The notes: generated by a model not told the origin, from the letters alone. 64,000 nt of DNA from an uncultured Roseburia sp. (GCA_910587865.1 CAJUNX010000001.1:64403-128402); one strand, 5' to 3'. Shown: positions 31,632-40,902, numbered from the stretch's first letter. Made by a program: numbers and translations.

Positions 31632-32957
31632 ATGGAAAGAATGGAAAAAACAAACGGAAAGAGACGAAGCGGCGGACAAAAACGGATCAGGGCGGCCGGG
31701 CTGGGGTGTCTTCTGACGGCATTGTGCGTGGCTGCCGGGTGTGCAGGCCGGGGGCACGCGGTGAAGCTTTCGCGTTCCACGGTGGAGCTGACGGCGGATG
31801 ACAGAGAGGCAGGCAACGTCGGGGGCGGGACGGATGCGGCAGAAGGAGAGGAATTTCAGGCATCTTACCTGAATTTTTCCCTGGAACTGCTGCGGCAGAG
31901 CAGGTCGGGGCAGAATGTGATGGTGTCGCCGGCATCCGTTCTTCTGGCTCTTGAGATGACCAGGTGCGGCGCGGACGGGGAGACGCTCTCGCAGATGAAT
32001 GAGACGCTCTACCCCGGGATCACGCCGGAGCAGGGCAGGGAGGGCGCGATGGCGCTTCATGCGGTTTTAAACGGTGATACCGGCGTGCCGGATCAGGTGC
32101 TCACCGCGGCGGATTCTGTTTGGATTCACACGGAGGACACGTTTGTGCCGGATGAGAATTTCCTCCGGACGGTCGCGGCGGATTATGACGCGCAGATCTA
32201 CGGCGCACCCTTTGACGAGACGACGCGTTCCGATATCAACCGCTGGGTAGAGGCAAAGACGAATGGGCAGATCCGTGATATTTTAAGTGAAATTTCGAGA
32301 GATGCAAAAGTATATCTCATCAATGCGGTCAGTTTTGACGGCGAATGGGAGGAACCCTATAAGACCAGTCAGGTGAATGACGCGGTATTTCGCGGGGCAA
32401 ACGGCAGCGAGACCACGGTTTCCATGATGTATTCCTCCGAGTCCCGGTATCTCTCCGGGGACGGGGTTCAGGGATTTGTAAAGCCCTATAAGAACGGTGT
32501 CAGCTTTGTGGCCCTGCTGCCGGATGAGGGAATTTCCCTGGAGGAATTTCTTGCGGGCTTAGACGGGGAGACCTTCCTTGAACTGCTCTCGGATGTGGAG
32601 GAGACGGAGGTTGAGACGGGGCTTCCGAAGTTTGAGAACACGATGAAAATCGAGCTGGCCGATATCCTTTCCGGAATGGGGATGCCGGAGGCTTTTTCCG
32701 AATACAATGCGGATTTTACCGGGATGGGGTACTGTACGGACGGGCGGAATCTCTTTATCAGCAAAGTGCTTCATCAGACGCATATCTGTGTGGATGAACA
32801 GGGCACGAAGGCAGCGGCCGCGACGGTGGTAGAGACGGATGCGGGCGGTGCGGCGATAATGGGTGAGACGGTCATTTTAAACCGGCCGTTTCTGTATGCG
32901 ATCGTGGAGAATGAGAGCGGGCTGCCGGTGTTTTTAGGGACGGTGGAGCTGCTGTGA
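31632..32957 (+). CDS. serpin, secreted lipoprotein (first of pair)
   Basis: A 441-residue serine-protease inhibitor. A basic N-terminus and hydrophobic segment end in CVAAGC, so Cys37 is a likely lipidation site. The serpin fold follows, with NVMVSPASVLLAL, YLINAVSFDGEWEEPY and the C-terminal NRPFLYAIVENESGLPVFLGTV. The hinge GTKAAAAT has the small residues needed for inhibitory loop insertion. Counting from the hinge Gly as P15 puts P1-P1' near Gly-Gly in TDAGGAAI, which suggests an elastase-like target. Gut bacterial serpins are known to inhibit host neutrophil proteases. The ATG at 31632 follows GGGAGGGGG. It heads a four-gene operon. Confidence 0.93.
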   Translation: MERMEKTNGKRRSGGQKRIRAAGLGCLLTALCVAAGCAGRGHAVKLSRSTVELTADDREAGNVGGGTDAAEGEEFQASYLNFSLELLRQSRSGQNVMVSPASVLLALEMTRCGADGETLSQMNETLYPGITPEQGREGAMALHAVLNGDTGVPDQVLTAADSVWIHTEDTFVPDENFLRTVAADYDAQIYGAPFDETTRSDINRWVEAKTNGQIRDILSEISRDAKVYLINAVSFDGEWEEPYKTSQVNDAVFRGANGSETTVSMMYSSESRYLSGDGVQGFVKPYKNGVSFVALLPDEGISLEEFLAGLDGETFLELLSDVEETEVETGLPKFENTMKIELADILSGMGMPEAFSEYNADFTGMGYCTDGRNLFISKVLHQTHICVDEQGTKAAAATVVETDAGGAAIMGETVILNRPFLYAIVENESGLPVFLGTVELL

Positions 32958-33036
32958 GAATCGGATAAAAGGAGAGCCGCAGGGAAGAGCAGGCGGCCGG
33001 ACAGGGATGAGAGACCGAAGGGAGAGGAAAGGGCAG

Positions 33037-34338
33037 ATGAAAGGAATGGGGAACAGAAAGGCCGCCGCGGCAGCGGTGACCGGGATATTTGGAATATGTC
33101 TTGCGGCTGCGGGAGTGCGGACGGCGGGGGGAGCAGGGCTCTCTGCCTCCACGCAGGATCTGACGGCGGAGTACCGCAGAGGAGACGGCACGATGCAGGA
33201 GGAATACGGGATGGAACAGGAATTTCGGGAGTCTTACATGGAATTTTCCCTCGCGCTGCTAAAATGCTGCCGCGGGGAGGGGAGGAACGGCGCGTCAGGG
33301 GAAAACGTGCTGGTGTCCCCGGTGTCGGTGATTACCGCGGTCGGGATGGCGGGAGACGGCGCGAAAGGGGAAACGCTCTCCCAGATCAATCAGACGCTGT
33401 ATGCCGGACTTGATCCTGATCAGGCAAAAGAAGGCGTTTTCGCGTTCCGGCGGCAGCTGTCGGGGAAACATGAGGGCGCTGCGGTAAAACTGGCGGATTC
33501 GGTCTGGCTGCGCACCGGAGATGTGTTTGTGCCGAACGAGGAATTTCTCGCAGCGGCGGAGCAGAAGAACGCCGCGATTTACGGAGCGCCGTTTGACGAG
33601 ACGACCTGCGGTGATATCAACCGGTGGGTGGAAAAGAAAACGGACGGGGAGATTTCGGAGATTCTGGATGAGATTCCGCAGGATGCGGTGATGTATCTGA
33701 TCAATGCAGTGGCCTTTGAGGCCGAGTGGGAGGAACCGTATACGGTCAGCCAGATAACCGATGCGGTCTTTTACGGGGAAGACGGGACAGAGGCGGCCGT
33801 GACCATGATGTACTCGGAAGAAGCCGTATTCCTCTCGGGCGCGGGCGCACGGGGCGTGAGAAAACCTTACCTGGGCGGATACAGCTTTGTGGCATTGATG
33901 CCGGAGGAGGGGACGGATTTTTCGGAGTGGCTGGACGGATTTGACAAAGAGGCATTTTTACAGATCCTCGGGGAGGAAAAAGCGCTGACCGTGCAGACGG
34001 GGATCCCGAAAATGGACAGCAGAACGGATCTGGAGCTGTCCGCCGTGCTTGCGGATATGGGAATGCCGCTGGCGTTTGACGAGAAAAAGGCGGATTTCTC
34101 AGGAATCGGAAGCTGTACGGACGGGGCGAATATTTTTATCAGCCGTGTGCTGCATGGGACGCATATCTGCGTGGATGGAAAGGGGACGAAAGCCGGAGCA
34201 GCGACAGTTGTAGAGATGACAAGGGAGCTGGGGGCGTTCGAGGAGGAGCGTGTGGTACTTGACCGGCCGTTTCTGTATGCGATCGTGGAGGATGAGAGCG
34301 GACTGCCGGTGTTTTTAGGGACGGCGGAGCATTTTTAG
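33037..34338 (+). CDS. serpin, secreted (second of pair)
   Basis: A 433-residue paralogue of the preceding serpin with clear similarity throughout (ENVLVSPVSVITAVG, YLINAVAFEAEWEEPY, DRPFLYAIVEDESGLPVFLGT). The N-terminus (RKAAAAAVTGIFGICLAAAG) is a signal peptide without a lipobox Cys, so it is secreted or signal-anchored. The hinge GTKAGAAT is of inhibitory type. The reactive loop MTRELGAF places P1 near Glu or Arg, unlike the first serpin, so the target protease should differ. The ATG at 33037 has GAGAGG 9 nt upstream. It ends 12 bp before the sigma-factor gene. Confidence 0.92.
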   Translation: MKGMGNRKAAAAAVTGIFGICLAAAGVRTAGGAGLSASTQDLTAEYRRGDGTMQEEYGMEQEFRESYMEFSLALLKCCRGEGRNGASGENVLVSPVSVITAVGMAGDGAKGETLSQINQTLYAGLDPDQAKEGVFAFRRQLSGKHEGAAVKLADSVWLRTGDVFVPNEEFLAAAEQKNAAIYGAPFDETTCGDINRWVEKKTDGEISEILDEIPQDAVMYLINAVAFEAEWEEPYTVSQITDAVFYGEDGTEAAVTMMYSEEAVFLSGAGARGVRKPYLGGYSFVALMPEEGTDFSEWLDGFDKEAFLQILGEEKALTVQTGIPKMDSRTDLELSAVLADMGMPLAFDEKKADFSGIGSCTDGANIFISRVLHGTHICVDGKGTKAGAATVVEMTRELGAFEEERVVLDRPFLYAIVEDESGLPVFLGTAEHF

Positions 34339-34350
34339 CGGGAGAAAAGA

Positions 34351-34905
34351 ATGGAAGACGGAAAGATAATCGATCTGTACTGGGAGAGAGATCAGACGGC
34401 GATCCTGCACACAGAGCAGAAATACGGAACCTACTGCCGCCGCATTGCGGGCAATATCCTCTGCGACAGGGAGGACTGTGAGGAATGCATCAATGATACC
34501 TGGTTTCGTGCGTGGAATTCGATGCCAAAGGAGCGGCCAGATCTTCTGCGCGCGTTTCTGGGGGCGATCACGCGCAATCTCTCGCTGGACCGCTACCGCA
34601 GAAAACATTCCGCAAAGCGCGGAAACGGGGAGATCACGTACATATTTGACGAAATGCGGGACTGTGCAGGCGGGGACGAGCCGTATCATCATATACAGCG
34701 GAAGGAGCTCGCGGAGGGGATCAGCCGGTTTCTCTCGAAGCTGGACACAGAGCAGCGGGTGATATTCGTGCGCAGATACTGGTATATGGACGGGATCGGG
34801 GAGATTGCCGACCGTCTTAAGATCAGCGAGAGCAAGGCGAAATCATCGCTGTTCCGCACCAGGAAAAAACTGCGGAGTTATCTTTTGGAGGAGGGTCTGA
34901 TGTGA
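34351..34905 (+). CDS. ECF-type RNA polymerase sigma factor
   Basis: A 184-residue sigma-70 family protein with region 2 (DREDCEECINDTWFRAWNSM, then AITRNLSLDRYRR) and region 4 (LDTEQRVIFVRRYWYMDGIGEIADRLKISESKAKSSLFRTRKKLR). Region 3 is absent, as in ECF factors. It starts 12 bp after the second serpin with GGGAGAAAAG upstream and overlaps the next gene, so it belongs to the serpin operon. It probably answers an extracytoplasmic signal through the adjacent membrane protein. Confidence 0.92.
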   Translation: MEDGKIIDLYWERDQTAILHTEQKYGTYCRRIAGNILCDREDCEECINDTWFRAWNSMPKERPDLLRAFLGAITRNLSLDRYRRKHSAKRGNGEITYIFDEMRDCAGGDEPYHHIQRKELAEGISRFLSKLDTEQRVIFVRRYWYMDGIGEIADRLKISESKAKSSLFRTRKKLRSYLLEEGLM

Positions 34906-35783
34906 GAGTAGAAGATCTGATCGATGCGATCGGCGCGATTGATCCGGTATATGTGGAGGAAGCGGAAAACCTGGTGAGGGTAAAAGAAAGCCGGCCCGTT
35001 TCACTGTCTCTGCGGGAGAGAATACGGGCGGGGAAAAAGGTGCTGCTGCCCTTAGCGGCCTGCCTGTGCCTGATCGCGGCGGGCAGTGCATACGGGCTGC
35101 TTTGGGACGACGGCATGTTTCGCCGCGATCAGGGGATGCCGGGTGCCGCGGCAGGAGCCGGCGGAGTGGAAGAGAGTGCGGACGCAGGAGTGCAGGATCA
35201 GGCGGCCGGCGGCGGAATGGAAGGGAGCGCGGACGGCATGGCGCCGGAGGCAGGAGCCGGCGGAGTGGAAGAGAGTGCGGACGGGCGGATTGTCATCAAC
35301 GAGGTGGAGGAGCTTTGTTCTGTAAGCATAGATAGGTCGGAGCCGGCATCCGTACAGCGTCTGCGTCCGGAGGAGCTTCATACATATTTCGGAGTCAGTG
35401 TTCTGCCCTCTGAGCTGCCGGAGGGCTATGCTCTGACGGATGTTCCGAAAGAGGGCTGCGAGATCAGCTATGACGGGGACGGCCGCGTGTCAGACGATCA
35501 TATTCTGCTGACATATGAAGGCGCTTCGGACGGAGGATCGTTCACGATATCCGTGCGGACGACGGAATCCGGAAACATTACTTCCTTTGCCGCGGACGAT
35601 CTGGCGGTATCACAGCTTGGCGGAAACGATGTCACAATCGCACATTATATGGAAGGAACCGACGAAAACCAGACGGACGGATATCTTGCGGTTTTTGAGA
35701 AGAAACATGTGATCTTTACCGTGCAGAGCCGCGGGATGGAGGAGGATGATGTTCTTCTGGTGCTGCGGGGACTGCAGGACTGA
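34902..35783 (+). CDS. membrane-anchored probable anti-sigma factor
   Basis: A 293-residue protein. A cytosolic N-terminus (about 1-44) is followed by one membrane helix (KVLLPLAACLCLIAAGSAYG, about 47-66). Then comes an external Gly/Ala/Glu-rich linker with three imperfect repeats (AGAGGVEESAD, AAGGGMEGSAD, AGAGGVEESAD) and a C-terminal sensor-like domain (about 130-293). The GTG at 34902 overlaps the sigma-factor stop and has GGAGGAGGG upstream. No classic zinc anti-sigma motif is seen, so the role rests on topology and on coupling to the sigma gene. Confidence 0.75.
   Translation: MRVEDLIDAIGAIDPVYVEEAENLVRVKESRPVSLSLRERIRAGKKVLLPLAACLCLIAAGSAYGLLWDDGMFRRDQGMPGAAAGAGGVEESADAGVQDQAAGGGMEGSADGMAPEAGAGGVEESADGRIVINEVEELCSVSIDRSEPASVQRLRPEELHTYFGVSVLPSELPEGYALTDVPKEGCEISYDGDGRVSDDHILLTYEGASDGGSFTISVRTTESGNITSFAADDLAVSQLGGNDVTIAHYMEGTDENQTDGYLAVFEKKHVIFTVQSRGMEEDDVLLVLRGLQD
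35151..35282. repeat. 33-bp imperfect triplicate in anti-sigma linker
   Basis: Copies at 35151-35183 and 35250-35282 are identical; 35202-35234 is a diverged copy. They encode the AGAGGVEESAD-type linker repeats. Confidence 0.85.
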
Positions 35784-35898
35784 CGTATACTTACGGTTTT
35801 TGGATCAGACACAGTCTTATGGAACGGGGGAGGCATGATGACAGGATTTTCAAACATATAACCTGCATCTATGCCGTTTATAAGCGCCCGGAATAATC

Positions 35899-35926
35899 TT
35901 GACACAGAAAAAGAAAGTATTATAAT
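35899..35926 (+). promoter_or_regulatory. ilvE promoter
   Basis: TTGACA (35899-35904), a 16-bp spacer and TATAAT (35921-35926): both hexamers are perfect consensus. There is no T-box or leader-peptide attenuator between it and ilvE. Confidence 0.85.
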
Positions 35927-35956
35927 GTGTTCAGACAGATTCAGAAAGGAATGGTT

Positions 35957-37030
35957 GTGGAGATGGAGATCAGATTTGTAAAAAAAGACGTGTTGAAGGA
36001 AAAACCGGACTGGAAGCATCTTGGCTTTGGAAAGTATATGACAGACTATATGTTTGTGATGGACTGGACAAAGGAGGAGGGCTGGAAGGATGCAAGGATT
36101 GAGCCGTATGCGCCGATTACGCTGGATCCCGCCTGTGTGACCCTGCACTATGCGCAGGAGACATTCGAGGGCATGAAGGCATATCGGACCGCCGAGGGAA
36201 AGATTCAGCTGTTCCGCCCGGAGATGAATGCAAAGCGTATGATCCGCTCCAATGAACGTCTGTGCATGCCGGGATTTCCGGTCGATATGTTCATCGAGGC
36301 GACGAAAGCACTGGTGAAAGTGGAGGAGGAATGGGTGCCGTACGAGCCGGATACCTCCCTTTACATCCGCCCGTTTATGTTTGCGACGGAGTCCGCGCTC
36401 GGCGTACATATGGCGACGGCTTACAAATTCATGATCATCTGCTGCCCGGTGGGAGCTTACTATGCGGAGGGGATCAATCCGGTAAAGATCCTCGTCGAGG
36501 ATGAGCTGGTGCGCGCCGTCAAGGGCGGGACAGGCTTTACGAAGTGCGGCGGCAATTATGCCGGTTCGATTTTGGGCCAGGTAAAGGCGGAGAAGATGGG
36601 GTATTCCCAGGTGCTCTGGCTGGACGGGGAGCATCGCAGATATGTCGAGGAAGTGGGTACGATGAACATCCTCTTTAAGATCAGCGGTGAGATCTATACG
36701 GCTCCGGTCGACGAGGGAACGGTGCTTGCCGGCGTGACGAGGGATTCCATGCTCCATATTTTAAAGGACTGGGGTTATAAGGTAAACGAGACCAGGCTTG
36801 CGATCGACGATCTGATGAAGGCGGGCCATGACGGCACGTTAGAGGAGGTATTCGGCACGGGAACGGCGGCTGTGGTGTCTCCGGTCGGAGAACTCCGTTA
36901 CAGGGACGACGTGGTGACGATCAATGAGTTTCAGATCGGGGAACTGACGCAGAAGCTCTACGATACCTTAACCGGGATTCAGTGGGGAAAGATCGAGGAT
37001 CAATACGGATGGACCGTTCCGGTAGAATAA
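35957..37030 (+). CDS. ilvE: branched-chain amino acid aminotransferase
   Basis: A fold-type IV PLP transaminase of about 357 residues that interconverts Val, Leu and Ile with their 2-oxo acids. The catalytic Lys is in GGTGFTKCGGNYAGS. Other family marks are LHYAQETFEGMKAYR, EVGTMNILF and FGTGTAAVVSPVG. The start is uncertain: the GTG at 35957 has AAAGGA 6 nt upstream, while the ATG at 35963 lies 12 nt from it and the ATG at 35951 touches it. It is monocistronic, with a consensus promoter and a strong terminator. Confidence 0.94.
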   Translation: MEMEIRFVKKDVLKEKPDWKHLGFGKYMTDYMFVMDWTKEEGWKDARIEPYAPITLDPACVTLHYAQETFEGMKAYRTAEGKIQLFRPEMNAKRMIRSNERLCMPGFPVDMFIEATKALVKVEEEWVPYEPDTSLYIRPFMFATESALGVHMATAYKFMIICCPVGAYYAEGINPVKILVEDELVRAVKGGTGFTKCGGNYAGSILGQVKAEKMGYSQVLWLDGEHRRYVEEVGTMNILFKISGEIYTAPVDEGTVLAGVTRDSMLHILKDWGYKVNETRLAIDDLMKAGHDGTLEEVFGTGTAAVVSPVGELRYRDDVVTINEFQIGELTQKLYDTLTGIQWGKIEDQYGWTVPVE

Positions 37031-37045
37031 AAAACAGGATAGAAA

Positions 37046-37077
37046 CCGGGAAGCCAGCAGCGGCTTCCCGGTTTTTT
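37046..37077 (+). terminator. intrinsic terminator after ilvE
   Basis: A 10-bp stem (CCGGGAAGCC with GGCTTCCCGG) with a 6-nt loop, followed by six T. Confidence 0.95.
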
Positions 37078-37267
37078 CATCGTCCCGCGCTGACCGGCCC
37101 GGCAATCCGCAGTGTGCGCAAAAGCGTTCTGATCCGGGAAAAAGATGCTGAAATATTCGGGAAACTGTGATAACATGTTACGGTACAGATCGCCTGCGCG
37201 TGATCGGCACGGAAAGAACCGGCGCAGGAACGTTGCGGGGGAGAAGACGGAAAGGAAAAAACGAAAC

Positions 37268-38602
37268 ATGACAGAGAGAGAAATATTATTTGATTTGCTG
37301 CGGAACGGCGTATCGCCCGTACACGCGGTACTGCATTGTGAACGGCGGCTCGCGTCAGCGGGTTTTCGCAGGCTGTATTACGAGGATGCATGGGAGCTTT
37401 CACCGGGCGGTTGTTATTATATGATCCATCATGACACGACGCTGTTTGCGTTTACGGTGGGTGAGACGTGGGATGAGGGCAGCGCGCCGTCCGGCGCCGC
37501 GTCCCGCCGCAGGTCACGGGCGCCGCAGATCCGGCTTGCGGCCGCGCACACGGATTATCCGTGTCTTAAGATCAAACCGTCGCCCGACGTGGCGTCGAAC
37601 GGATACGCGCAGGTCAACGTCGAGGTGTACGGCGGCGCGATCTTAAATACCTGGCTGGACCGCCCGCTCGGCGTGGCGGGAAGAATCGCGGTGCGCAGCG
37701 AGGATCCGTTCTGCCCGCAGATCATACCTTACGCGTCGGACCGGAATCTGTTTACAATTCCCAATCTGGCGATCCACATGAACCGCGAGGTGAACAAAGG
37801 CGTGGAACTGAATAAGCAGGTGGATATGCTGCCGGTTGCGGCGCTGCTTCCAAAGGACGGGAAAGAGGGAGATTTTCTGGCGTTTCTCGCAGAGGAGCTC
37901 TCCATTCGAAAAGAGGATATCCTGGATTATGAACTGACGGTGTACTGCACAGAGGAACCGGAGTTTGTCGGCATAAACGACGATTTTATCTCGTCGCCGC
38001 GCCTGGACAATCTGACATCCTGCTCGGCGCTTGTCTCCGCGCTTCTTAAGGGGCGTCGCAGCGGGGGAATCAATCTGATCGCCCTGTTTGACCACGAGGA
38101 GGTCGGAAGCAGCACCAAGCAGGGGGCGGGTTCCATTCTCCTGCATGATCTGCTGCTGCGGATGTTAAAAGGACTTGGGAGGGAGAGCAGCGCGCAGAGC
38201 GATCTCTATCAGAGTATGTTTCTCTCGGTGGATGTGGCGCATGGCGTGCATCCGAATCAGGCGGGAAAATCAGATATCACGAATAAACCGGTGCCGGGAA
38301 GGGGAATCTGTATCAAGGAGGCAAGCGCCCAGTCCTACGCGACGGACTGTGAAGCGGTCGCCGTCGTTCAGCAGCTCTGCGAGGCGGGCGGGATTGCGTA
38401 TCAGCGGTTTGTCAACCGTTCCGATCAGCCGGGCGGGGGGACGTTAGGGGCGATCGCCTCGGCGCTGCTCCCGGCAAAAACAGTGGATATCGGGGTTCCG
38501 CTGCTCGCGATGCACTCCGCGAGAGAGCTGATGGGCAGCGCGGATCAGGAGGCGCTCGCTGCGCTGGCGAAGAGATTTTTTGAGAGTGAAAGCAGGCTGT
38601 AA
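37268..38602 (+). CDS. M18-family aminopeptidase
   Basis: A 444-residue dinuclear zinc peptidase related to aspartyl aminopeptidase. Metal-binding and catalytic motifs are AAHTDYPCLKIKP (His and Asp), SPRLDNLTS, FDHEEVGSSTKQGAGS (Glu-Glu) and VDVAHGVHPNQ. The C-terminal NRSDQPGGGTLG and the final His in LLAMHSARE complete the site. It should remove N-terminal acidic or neutral residues from cytosolic peptides. A short low-complexity insertion (about residues 72-86) lies before the first metal motif. The ATG at 37268 has AAAGGA about 12 nt upstream. Confidence 0.92.
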   Translation: MTEREILFDLLRNGVSPVHAVLHCERRLASAGFRRLYYEDAWELSPGGCYYMIHHDTTLFAFTVGETWDEGSAPSGAASRRRSRAPQIRLAAAHTDYPCLKIKPSPDVASNGYAQVNVEVYGGAILNTWLDRPLGVAGRIAVRSEDPFCPQIIPYASDRNLFTIPNLAIHMNREVNKGVELNKQVDMLPVAALLPKDGKEGDFLAFLAEELSIRKEDILDYELTVYCTEEPEFVGINDDFISSPRLDNLTSCSALVSALLKGRRSGGINLIALFDHEEVGSSTKQGAGSILLHDLLLRMLKGLGRESSAQSDLYQSMFLSVDVAHGVHPNQAGKSDITNKPVPGRGICIKEASAQSYATDCEAVAVVQQLCEAGGIAYQRFVNRSDQPGGGTLGAIASALLPAKTVDIGVPLLAMHSARELMGSADQEALAALAKRFFESESRL

Positions 38603-38618
38603 AAATCTGGAGGGGAAA

Positions 38619-39899
38619 TTGAGGAAAAGGGTCTGGATCGGGAAGATCCGCGGGATGTTGTTTCTGTTGTTGGCACTGTCGCTGTTTTCTGCGCCTCTGG
38701 CCGGCTGCGGTCTGCCGGAGGCGTCCGGGAAGCCGTGGATCGGGGAGAATGCCGAAAGCGAGTATGAATCCGGAACGGACGGGGAGACGGGGGAGGACGG
38801 ACAGATACCGGTATGCTCCACGGAAGATACGCCCCCGGGCGTCCGGGACGGGGAAGAGGAAACGGATGCGGGACCAGAAGAACCGGAAACGGAGTCATCG
38901 TTTTACGGCTCCGCCGGCCGGTATGTGTATGCCACGCTGGACGGAGAGACACAGAAGGTATATGATGAGATTCTGAATCTGCTCATGACACACGGGGAGT
39001 CCGTGCGGGTGAGCACGCTCGACACCGCCGTGCTCGACGAGGCTTATAAAGCGGTGACTGCGGATTACGGGGAGATTTTCTGGGCCTCCGGATATGTTTA
39101 TACGCAGTACACGAAAGGCAGCGAGAGGATCGGACTTGATTTTGCACCCAGCTATACGGTGACGCAGGAGGAGCGGGAACAGATACAGGCGCGGATTGAC
39201 GGGGAGGTGGACCGGATTCTTGCGGACATTCCCATGGGAGCGTCCGAATATGAGCGGGTCCGGTACGTGTTTGATTATCTCGCGCTTCATGTGGATTATG
39301 TCGTGGGATGCCCGGAGAATCAGAACATCATCAGTGTCTTTTTATACGGGCAGACGGTGTGCCAGGGGTACGCGAGCGCGACACAGTATCTTTTGTCCAG
39401 GCTCGGGATTCAGTCTGCGGTCGTGACGGGGGAGGCGGAGGGGATCTCTCACGCCTGGAATCTGGTGCGCATGGACGGCGAGTATTATTATGTCGATACC
39501 ACATGGGGCAATTCGGGCTATGCGGGAGAGGAAACGGCTTTGGAGCGGTTTGTCAACTACAATTATTTCGGAGTGACAAGCCAGGATATCGCGCTGACCC
39601 ACACGGCAAATGACAATTTTGTTCTGCCGGACTGCACGGCGCAGACGAATAATTATTATGTCCGGGAGAACCGGTATTTTTCAGAATGGGATCCGGATGC
39701 GGTGGGGGCGCTGCTGAAGGAGGGCTATGAGACGGGAGATACCGCGGTTTCGCTGCGTTTTTCCACGATGGAGCTGTACGATCAGTATCTGCAGTATATG
39801 ATCCGGGAGGAGCATATCGCGGATTACTGTACCGGCATTACGTCGGTGTATTATGTGGAGGATGCGCTTCAGCGGGTCCTGATTTTCAGGTTTGTATAA
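38619..39899 (+). CDS. transglutaminase-like lipoprotein
   Basis: A 426-residue surface protein. I place the start at TTG 38619, 5 nt after GGAGG. It gives MRKRVWIGKIRGMLFLLLAL and a lipobox ending LAGC. An acidic low-complexity spacer (about 35-85) precedes the folded part. A transglutaminase-like core (about 215-300) has Cys in GQTVCQGYAS, His in ISHAWNLV and Asp in YYVDTTWG, so the catalytic triad is complete. It is unlike the protein at 1934-2854, which lacks the Asp. It may cleave or cross-link peptide bonds at the cell surface. Confidence 0.83.
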   Translation: MRKRVWIGKIRGMLFLLLALSLFSAPLAGCGLPEASGKPWIGENAESEYESGTDGETGEDGQIPVCSTEDTPPGVRDGEEETDAGPEEPETESSFYGSAGRYVYATLDGETQKVYDEILNLLMTHGESVRVSTLDTAVLDEAYKAVTADYGEIFWASGYVYTQYTKGSERIGLDFAPSYTVTQEEREQIQARIDGEVDRILADIPMGASEYERVRYVFDYLALHVDYVVGCPENQNIISVFLYGQTVCQGYASATQYLLSRLGIQSAVVTGEAEGISHAWNLVRMDGEYYYVDTTWGNSGYAGEETALERFVNYNYFGVTSQDIALTHTANDNFVLPDCTAQTNNYYVRENRYFSEWDPDAVGALLKEGYETGDTAVSLRFSTMELYDQYLQYMIREEHIADYCTGITSVYYVEDALQRVLIFRFV

Positions 39900-40059
39900 A
39901 TAGTTCTGTACAAAGCCATATTTTCATGTTATTATTACGTGGTAATGAAAACTATGTATTGCGGATATTAATAATACATAAAAAGTTTTAGATTGACAGA
40001 TTATAATGTATACAGAATGATACGCGTAAGAAAATAATGAGTATGGAGGCGGAACAACG

Positions 40060-40902
40060 ATGTATAAGATTATCGTGGACAGCTGCGGTGAGCTGACCGG
40101 GGAACAGAAGCAGGACGGGCATTTTCAGACGATATCGCTTGAGCTTGAGGTGGGCGGTGTGCGGATAGTGGATGACGAGCAGTTTGATCAGGCGGATTTT
40201 CTGCGCAGAGTGAGGGAGTGTCCGACCTGTCCGAAGTCTTCCTGCCCGTCGCCGGAGCGGTACATGAGCGCGTACGAGGGTGAGGAGGAGCACGTGTATG
40301 CGGTAACGCTTTCCAAAGAACTCAGCGGCTCTTTTGAGAGCGCACAGCTCGGGAAACGGCTCTATGAGGAGGAGCACGGGACAGACAAAAAGAAAATCTA
40401 TGTGTTCAATTCCCGCTCCGCATCCATCGGGGAGACGCTGATCGGGATGAAGCTGCAGGAGCTTGAGGAGGCGGGAAAAAGCTTTGACGAGATTGTGGAG
40501 ACGACGGAGCGCTATATCGATTCGATGAATACGTTTTTTGTCCTTGAGACGTTAGAGACGCTGCGCAAAAACGGCCGGCTTTCCAACTTAAAGGCGCTGA
40601 TTGCGGGCACGCTGAACATAAAGCCGGTGATGGGCGCGACGAAGGAGGGGCTGATCTGCCAGCTCGGACAGGCGCGCGGTATGACAAAAGCGCTGGAAAA
40701 GATGGTGGCGCAGGTGATTGAAAAGACAAAGAACTGTGAGAAGCGGATGCTTGCGATCTCCCACTGCAACTGTCCGGAGCGTGCGCTTTTTCTTAAGGAA
40801 AAATTAGAGTCGCTCGCGACATTCAAAAAGATTATTATCCTCAATACAGCGGGAGTCAGCAGTATGTATGCGAATGACGGAGGCGTGATTATCGCGGTAT
40901 AA
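40060..40902 (+). CDS. DegV-family fatty-acid-binding protein
   Basis: A 280-residue DegV/FakB-type protein. Marks are IIVDSCGELT near the N-terminus, CPKSSCPSPERYMSAYEG with the lipid-head-group Ser loop, SKELSGSFESAQL, and ETLETLRKNGRLSN. In Firmicutes such proteins hand fatty acids to FakA for phosphorylation; FakA is not in this window. The ATG follows GGAGG at 40044. TTGACA (39993-39998) and an offset TATAAT (40002-40007) lie upstream but do not form one well-spaced promoter. Confidence 0.9.
   Translation: MYKIIVDSCGELTGEQKQDGHFQTISLELEVGGVRIVDDEQFDQADFLRRVRECPTCPKSSCPSPERYMSAYEGEEEHVYAVTLSKELSGSFESAQLGKRLYEEEHGTDKKKIYVFNSRSASIGETLIGMKLQELEEAGKSFDEIVETTERYIDSMNTFFVLETLETLRKNGRLSNLKALIAGTLNIKPVMGATKEGLICQLGQARGMTKALEKMVAQVIEKTKNCEKRMLAISHCNCPERALFLKEKLESLATFKKIIILNTAGVSSMYANDGGVIIAV

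Noticed and set aside
35834..35860. 8-codon leader ORF (MMTGFSNI) with a good Shine-Dalgarno before ilvE
   Set aside because: It lies upstream of the consensus ilvE promoter and is not rich in branched-chain residues, so it cannot act as an attenuator of that transcript.
35645..36757. 370-codon open frame on the - strand
   Set aside because: Antisense shadow of ilvE; high GC leaves the opposite strand open. No domain and no Shine-Dalgarno.
39993..40023. Consensus promoter before degV
   Set aside because: TTGACA and TATAAT occur but only 3 bp apart; neither has a well-placed partner.
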